Part shown: in pieces, positions 44,771-44,904 of the stretch
Layout of the letters: the number at the start of each line of letters is the position of its first letter
Numbering within the stretch: position 1 is the stretch's first letter
Assembly: GCF_002902725.1 (NCBI RefSeq)
Contig: NZ_PPRT01000009.1
Span: 1 to 44,904, forward strand
DNA length: 44,904 bases
Direction: 5' to 3'
From: Staphylococcus caprae
GTDB lineage: Bacteria; Bacillota; Bacilli; Staphylococcales; Staphylococcaceae
Made by a program: the position numbers and the translations under genes
Notes under the pieces: model-generated
The model's database searches: none
Told to the model about the DNA's origin: nothing
Seen by the model: the letters and a program-made list of their open reading frames with translations, nothing else

Positions 44771-44904
44771 TAGTTATCGCTCCTATTGAAAAGATTTTAT
44801 ACTTAAAATTAATGAACTTAGCACTTTTATTTTATACTTTGCTAGTTTTGAAAACAATATAATATAGTGTATTTTAACTTTTCTATCTGTTTTTACATTA
44901 AATT
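44771..44904. other. Upstream region of the CapA-like gene
   Basis: AT-rich end of the window with the ribosome-binding site and promoter region of the CapA-like gene. I identify no capC or other gene end here. Confidence 0.4.

Noticed and set aside
1..44904. CRISPR array, prophage, insertion sequence, tRNA or riboswitch
   Set aside because: No regularly spaced repeats, phage or transposase genes, cloverleaf or T-box/SAM-type leader was recognised by eye.

Overview
The window is a low-GC (about one third G+C by eye) stretch of a Staphylococcus chromosome. Staphylococcal signatures include an SsaA-type CHAP protein, a BraRS/BraDE-type peptide-antibiotic module, nrdDG next to a choline (cud) locus, an ipdC-type decarboxylase and a PhoB-type alkaline phosphatase. 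A complete sulfate-assimilation cluster argues for a coagulase-negative species rather than S. aureus. I do not assign a species. No rRNA, tRNA, CRISPR array, insertion sequence or prophage is visible.

Layout. 1-2.5 kb: choline regulator cudC and choline transporter cudT, convergent on a shared terminator. 2.8-7.0 kb: anaerobic block with a Dcu-type C4-dicarboxylate carrier, then nrdD-nrdG behind two NrdR boxes; a palindromic intergenic repeat lies between. 7.1-10.1 kb: small membrane protein, SsaA-like CHAP protein with a WalR-type site, and an M20 deacylase. 10.2-19.1 kb: sulfate assimilation on the minus strand, read cysH, then cysJ-cysI-cobA-sirC-like-tauE/safE-like-sat-cysC, taking sulfate to sulfide and building siroheme. 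19.3-21.7 kb: redox operon of a one-Cys MarR regulator, a disulfide oxidoreductase lacking the usual HPT motif, and a glutathione-peroxidase-like enzyme. 21.8-28.0 kb: zinc-ribbon membrane protein, two tandem paralogous membrane proteins of unknown function, an SSS-family sodium symporter and a DUF4064 protein. 28.2-32.8 kb: BraRSDE-like module led by an unlisted 50-residue membrane peptide. 33.1-36.0 kb: alkaline phosphatase behind PhoP-like repeats, two tiny minus-strand genes, and azoreductase. 36.1-38.7 kb: two tandem poly-gamma-glutamate-hydrolase-like proteins, one membrane-bound and one secreted with a long Thr/Ser/Lys-rich linker. 38.9-41.4 kb: a 33-residue membrane peptide, a MarR regulator and divergent ipdC. 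41.5-44.8 kb: a substrate-binding-protein homologue without signal peptide, a yefM-yoeB toxin-antitoxin pair with a clear operator, a DUF4870 protein and a CapA/PgsA-like protein.

The least explained parts are the tandem paralogues (22.9-25.2 kb), the paired PGA-hydrolase homologues with a nearby CapA-like gene, the signal-less binding protein, and four very small genes found by reading gaps (32.6, 34.7, 35.0 and 38.9 kb). Several operons use TTG starts preceded by good ribosome-binding sites.
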